Notes under the pieces: model-generated
Database searches by the model: none
What the model saw: only the letters and a program-made list of their open reading frames with translations
Told to the model about the DNA's origin: nothing
Shown here: positions 5,054-8,238 of the stretch, in pieces
Layout of the letters: each line of letters opens with the position of its first letter
Position numbering within the stretch: position 1 is the stretch's first letter
Position numbers and translations under genes: made by a program
Origin: JBDIAR01 sp039812545
GTDB lineage: Bacteria; Actinomycetota; Actinomycetes; Actinomycetales; Dermatophilaceae
DNA length: 8,238 nucleotides
Assembly: GCA_039812545.1 (NCBI GenBank)
Contig: JBDIAR010000151.1
Location: 1-8,238, forward strand
Reading direction: 5' to 3'

Positions 5054-6745
5054 ATGATCGGCATGGACGCACCCGAAACCCGCCAGGGCATCGGCGTGAG
5101 TCCCGGCACGGCATACGGACCGGTGGTGCAGGTCGCACCGCCGGTCCGGCCGCCGGCCGACGAACCCGCGCCCACCGACGTCGAGGCCGCCCTGGCCACG
5201 GTGCGCGCGGCATTCGAGCAGGTGGCGATCTCCCTGGAGGACAGAGCCGCCACCGCGGACGACACGGCCCAGCAGATTCTCAAGGCGACCGCCCTCATCG
5301 CCCGCGACAAGGGCCTGATCAAGGCCGCCGGCAAGCAACTCGCCGTCGGCCGCGGTCCCGCCAATGCCGTCGCGGGGGCGATCGAGGAGTATGCCGCGCA
5401 GTTCGAGGCGCTCGGCGGGTACTTCGCCGAGCGGGTCACCGATCTGCGTGATGTCGGCGCCCGCGCGGTCGCCGCAGTTCTCGGAGTCCCCGCCCCCGGC
5501 GTGCCCGACTTCCACGAGCCGAGCGTCATCGTCGCCGAGGACCTCGCCCCCGCCGAGACCGCCACCCTCGACCGGGCGCTCGTCATCGGGATCATCACCG
5601 AGGCCGGCGGCCGCACCAGCCACACCGCCATCCTGGCCGCGCAGATGGGGATCCCCGCCGTCGTCCAGGTCCGCGCCGCCACCACCATCCCCGTCGGGAC
5701 CCACCTCGCACTCGACGGTGACAGTGGCGAGGTGACGCTCAACCCGGACCCGGCGCTGGTGGCCGCGCAGGCGGCCCGACGGGCGGCGCTGGCCGCGGCC
5801 CTGGCGGTACGCTCCGGACCCGGCCGGACTCGGGACGGTCACGCCGTGGCGCTGCTGGCGAATATCGGTGGCGTCGAGGATGCGGTCGCCGCGGCGGCCC
5901 TGGACCTCGAAGGTGTTGGGCTGTTCCGCACCGAGTTCGTCTTCCTGTCCTCGGACCGGGCGCCGACGGTGGCCGAACAGACCGAGATCTACCGGCAGGT
6001 CTTCGAACCCTTCGGCACCCGGCGGGTCGTCGTGCGGACCCTGGACGCCGGGGCGGACAAGCCGCTGGCGTTCGCCGACCTCGGGCCGGAGGAGAACCCG
6101 GCCCTCGGCCGCCGCGGGTTGCGGCTCTCCGCCGAACGCCCCGACCTGCTCGACGCCCAACTCGAGGCCCTGGCCAATGCGGCCCGGCTCACCGGCGCCG
6201 ACGTTCGGGTCATGGCACCGATGGTCGCCACCGCCGAAGAGGCCGCCTGGTTCGCGCGCCGGGTCCGCGAGAACGGCCTGCCCAAGGCCGGCGTCATGAT
6301 CGAAGTGCCGGGCGCCGCACTGCGGTCGGCGCACGTCCTCAGCGAAGTCGATTTCGGCAGCCTCGGGACGAACGACCTGGCCCAGTACACGATGGCCGCG
6401 GACCGGATGCAGGGCGCCCTGTCCGACCTGCTCGACCCGTGGCAGCCGGCGGTTCTCGATGTCATCGGCGCGGCCTGCGACGGGTCGGCGCGTACCGGAC
6501 GTCCCATGGGGGTATGCGGGGAGTCGGCCGGCGATCCCCTGCTCGCCCTGGTCCTGGCCGGGCTCGGTGCCCAGAGTCTGTCCATGGCGCCGAGCAAGGT
6601 GCCGTTGGTCCGGCTCGCCCTGTCCTGGCACTCCTTCTCGGAATGCCAGCGGCTCGCGGCCCTGGCCCGGGACGCCCGCACCGCGCGCGAAGCACTGGAG
6701 GCCGTCCGGGCAGCCGCCCGGCCGGAACTGACCGACCTGCTGTGA
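5054..6745 (+). CDS. ptsI: PTS Enzyme I (phosphoenolpyruvate-protein phosphotransferase)
   Basis: This 563-residue cytosolic enzyme autophosphorylates from PEP and passes the phosphate to HPr. The N-terminal half has GIGVSPGTAYGPV (12-24), an HPr-binding helical region (about 45-135) and the phosphohistidine loop GGRTSHTAILA (185-195) with His190. The C-terminal PEP-binding barrel shows VGLFRTEFVFL (288-298), VVVRTLDAGADKP (325-337), NPALGRRGLRL (348-358), VMIEVPGAAL (414-423), GSLGTNDLAQYTMAADR (435-451) and GVCGESAGDP (486-495) with the proton-donor Cys488. All expected catalytic residues are present and length is normal. Start ATG 5054 is set by GGAG 8 nt upstream; GTG 5045, overlapping the ptsH stop, would add three residues and cannot be fully excluded. 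It is the last gene of the operon and converges on glyS, with 16 bp between stop codons. Its cluster with fruA implies co-induction by fructose; whether other PTS permeases also use it cannot be told from this window. Confidence 0.96.
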   Translation: MIGMDAPETRQGIGVSPGTAYGPVVQVAPPVRPPADEPAPTDVEAALATVRAAFEQVAISLEDRAATADDTAQQILKATALIARDKGLIKAAGKQLAVGRGPANAVAGAIEEYAAQFEALGGYFAERVTDLRDVGARAVAAVLGVPAPGVPDFHEPSVIVAEDLAPAETATLDRALVIGIITEAGGRTSHTAILAAQMGIPAVVQVRAATTIPVGTHLALDGDSGEVTLNPDPALVAAQAARRAALAAALAVRSGPGRTRDGHAVALLANIGGVEDAVAAAALDLEGVGLFRTEFVFLSSDRAPTVAEQTEIYRQVFEPFGTRRVVVRTLDAGADKPLAFADLGPEENPALGRRGLRLSAERPDLLDAQLEALANAARLTGADVRVMAPMVATAEEAAWFARRVRENGLPKAGVMIEVPGAALRSAHVLSEVDFGSLGTNDLAQYTMAADRMQGALSDLLDPWQPAVLDVIGAACDGSARTGRPMGVCGESAGDPLLALVLAGLGAQSLSMAPSKVPLVRLALSWHSFSECQRLAALARDARTAREALEAVRAAARPELTDLL

Positions 6746-6761
6746 CCGGCGGCGAGCGGGA

Positions 6762-8168
<1,407 letters not shown>

Positions 8169-8175
8169 GGGCCCA

Positions 8176-8181
8176 AGGTTA
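8176..8181 (-). promoter_or_regulatory. Possible -10 box (TAACCT) for leaderless glyS mRNA
   Basis: On the minus strand TAACCT (TANNNT) lies 7 nt before the glyS ATG, which puts the start of transcription at the start codon. No ribosome site is present between them. No good -35 hexamer is seen 17 nt further upstream, as is common for actinobacterial promoters. Confidence 0.45.
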
Positions 8182-8192
8182 TCCGGCGAGGC

Positions 8193-8200
8193 GTATGCCG
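8193..8200 (-). repeat. Iterated octamer CGGCATAC, intergenic copy 3
   Basis: The minus strand reads CGGCATAC 24 nt upstream of the glyS ATG, just ahead of the possible -10 box. Like the other two intergenic copies it points toward the adjacent start codon. Confidence 0.6.
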
Positions 8201-8213
8201 TGCCCGCGCGTTA

Positions 8214-8238
8214 CCGGCGCGTCGGCGCCGCGCGCCGG
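8214..8238. repeat. GC-only inverted repeat at the right window edge
   Basis: CCGGCGCG (8214-8221) and CGCGCCGG (8231-8238) are perfect 8-bp inverted copies, separated by 9 nt that contain the palindrome CGGCGCCG. It is 46 bp upstream of glyS. It could be the stem of a terminator of a gene beyond the edge or an operator; in DNA this GC-rich, chance is also possible. The arms may extend past the window. Confidence 0.5.

Noticed and set aside
6706..6721. Hairpin CCGGGC-AGCC-GCCCGG near the end of ptsI as a terminator
   Set aside because: It lies inside the coding sequence, has only a 6-bp stem and no T-run, and such stems are frequent by chance at this G+C.
8169..8238. T-box or other leader riboswitch for glyS
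   Set aside because: The 70 bp visible lack T-box sequence features, and the promoter geometry suggests no leader at all.

Overview
The window is from a high-G+C Gram-positive bacterium (Actinomycetota). Codon third positions are almost all G or C. The glycyl-tRNA synthetase is the single-chain alpha2 type, the fructose permease is a fused EIIA-EIIB-EIIC protein, and at least two genes appear to have leaderless-type start regions. I cannot name the genus from the sequence.

Layout. (1) Positions 1-434, minus strand: the N-terminal part of a GT39/PMT_2-type membrane glycosyltransferase that runs off the left edge. (2) 435-748: a 314-bp divergent intergenic region. It holds an 11-bp tandem repeat, two copies of an imperfect palindrome, a TTGACA promoter, and an 8-bp inverted repeat that brackets the -10 element. 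(3) 749-6745, plus strand: a five-gene fructose PTS operon, fruR - fruK - fruA - ptsH - ptsI. (4) 6762-8168, minus strand, convergent with ptsI: glyS. (5) 8169-8238: the start of the glyS upstream region, with a GC-rich inverted repeat at the right edge.

How the genes work together. EI (ptsI) takes phosphate from PEP and passes it to HPr (ptsH). HPr phosphorylates the EIIA domain of FruA, then the EIIB cysteine, and the EIIC domain imports fructose as fructose-1-phosphate. FruK converts this to fructose-1,6-bisphosphate. The DeoR-family protein FruR probably senses a sugar phosphate and controls the operon. The whole PEP-to-fructose phosphorelay, plus the first catabolic enzyme and the regulator, is encoded in one transcription-unit-like block, with all catalytic phospho-acceptor residues intact.

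The main non-gene signal is an octamer, CGGCATAC, found nine times on either strand in 8.2 kb. This is far above a hand estimate of about 0.3 copies. It is spread over genes and intergenic DNA and often forces rare codons. It may be a genome-wide iterated motif. I did not find a previously undescribed multi-gene system; the genes themselves are ordinary housekeeping and sugar-uptake genes.
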